Part shown: positions 63,863 to 64,000 of the stretch, in pieces
Layout of the letters: each line of letters starts with the position of its first letter
Numbering within the stretch: the first letter of the stretch is position 1
Assembly: GCF_032854445.1 (NCBI RefSeq)
Contig: NC_088307.1
Span: 29,294,484-29,358,483, forward strand
Length of the DNA: 64,000 bases
Source of the DNA: Liolophura sinensis
Taxonomy: Eukaryota; Mollusca; Polyplacophora; Chitonida; Chitonidae
Direction of reading: 5' to 3'
Made by a program: the position numbers and the translations under genes
The notes under the pieces: model-generated
Database searches by the model: none
Seen by the model: only the letters and a program-made list of their open reading frames with translations
Told to the model about the DNA's origin: nothing

Positions 63863-64000
63863 TACACGACTATAGACCCCTAATACATGTAGGCAGAAGT
63901 TGTTCCCAGTGCCGACAATAACATGTACCGGTAGTTGTCATCGCTTATGGGCATGAATTTAGAATCCCTCACGGAGCAGAATTATATTTATTGTGAAGCT

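Overview
This is nuclear DNA from an invertebrate animal, most likely a lophotrochozoan and plausibly a mollusc. The call rests on about 15 copies and fragments of one tRNA-headed SINE family, a second tRNA-headed SINE family, many minisatellites, AT-rich intron-like sequence and small spliced exons. I cannot name the species.

The left third is a nested mobile-element complex. A Ty3/Gypsy-type LTR retrotransposon on the minus strand (3123-7452 plus 21090-21334, target duplication CAGTG on both sides) has had its 5' LTR split by a 13.6-kb Polinton/Maverick (adintovirus-like) element (7453-21089, 78-bp terminal inverted repeats starting AGTAGTATAGGG). The retroelement has gag, protease, a reverse transcriptase lacking its catalytic core, RNase H and a broken integrase. 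The Polinton is GC-rich and compact. It carries a left-end conserved gene, a tRNA-like sequence, four structural or virion-type genes in two head-to-head pairs, a double-jelly-roll major capsid gene, the tail of a packaging ATPase, a run of small membrane or helical proteins, a retrovirus-like integrase, a protein-primed family B DNA polymerase and a small cysteine-rich protein. Only the integrase and the left-end gene are plainly intact. The others have stops, frameshifts or deletions. Two deletions stand out: one joins the capsid gene to the ATPase tail, the other removes the exonuclease part of the polymerase. I saw no adenovirus-type protease.

The host sequence holds a family of small secreted-protein genes that look BRICHOS-like. 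Locus A (exon 3 at 2303-2405), locus B (exons at 29845-29931, 29577-29723 and 27821-27922) and locus C (45120-45206, 44851-44997 and 44295-44396) lie on the minus strand in partly duplicated segments. Locus D (51810-54629) is on the plus strand, and a dead fragment related to it lies at 40147-40231. In locus D the 3' end of exon 3 and its splice donor have been amplified into a minisatellite of roughly 0.9 kb.

The remainder is tandem-repeat-rich intergenic or intronic DNA. It includes a 20-bp satellite with a 120-bp higher-order period (22781-23772), a 29-bp minisatellite (28800-29420), paralogous 89-bp and 82-bp minisatellites upstream of loci B and C, a 44-bp minisatellite open in all plus frames (48745-49790) and a 2.9-kb 60-bp satellite with a higher-order repeat near 721 bp (58580-61460).
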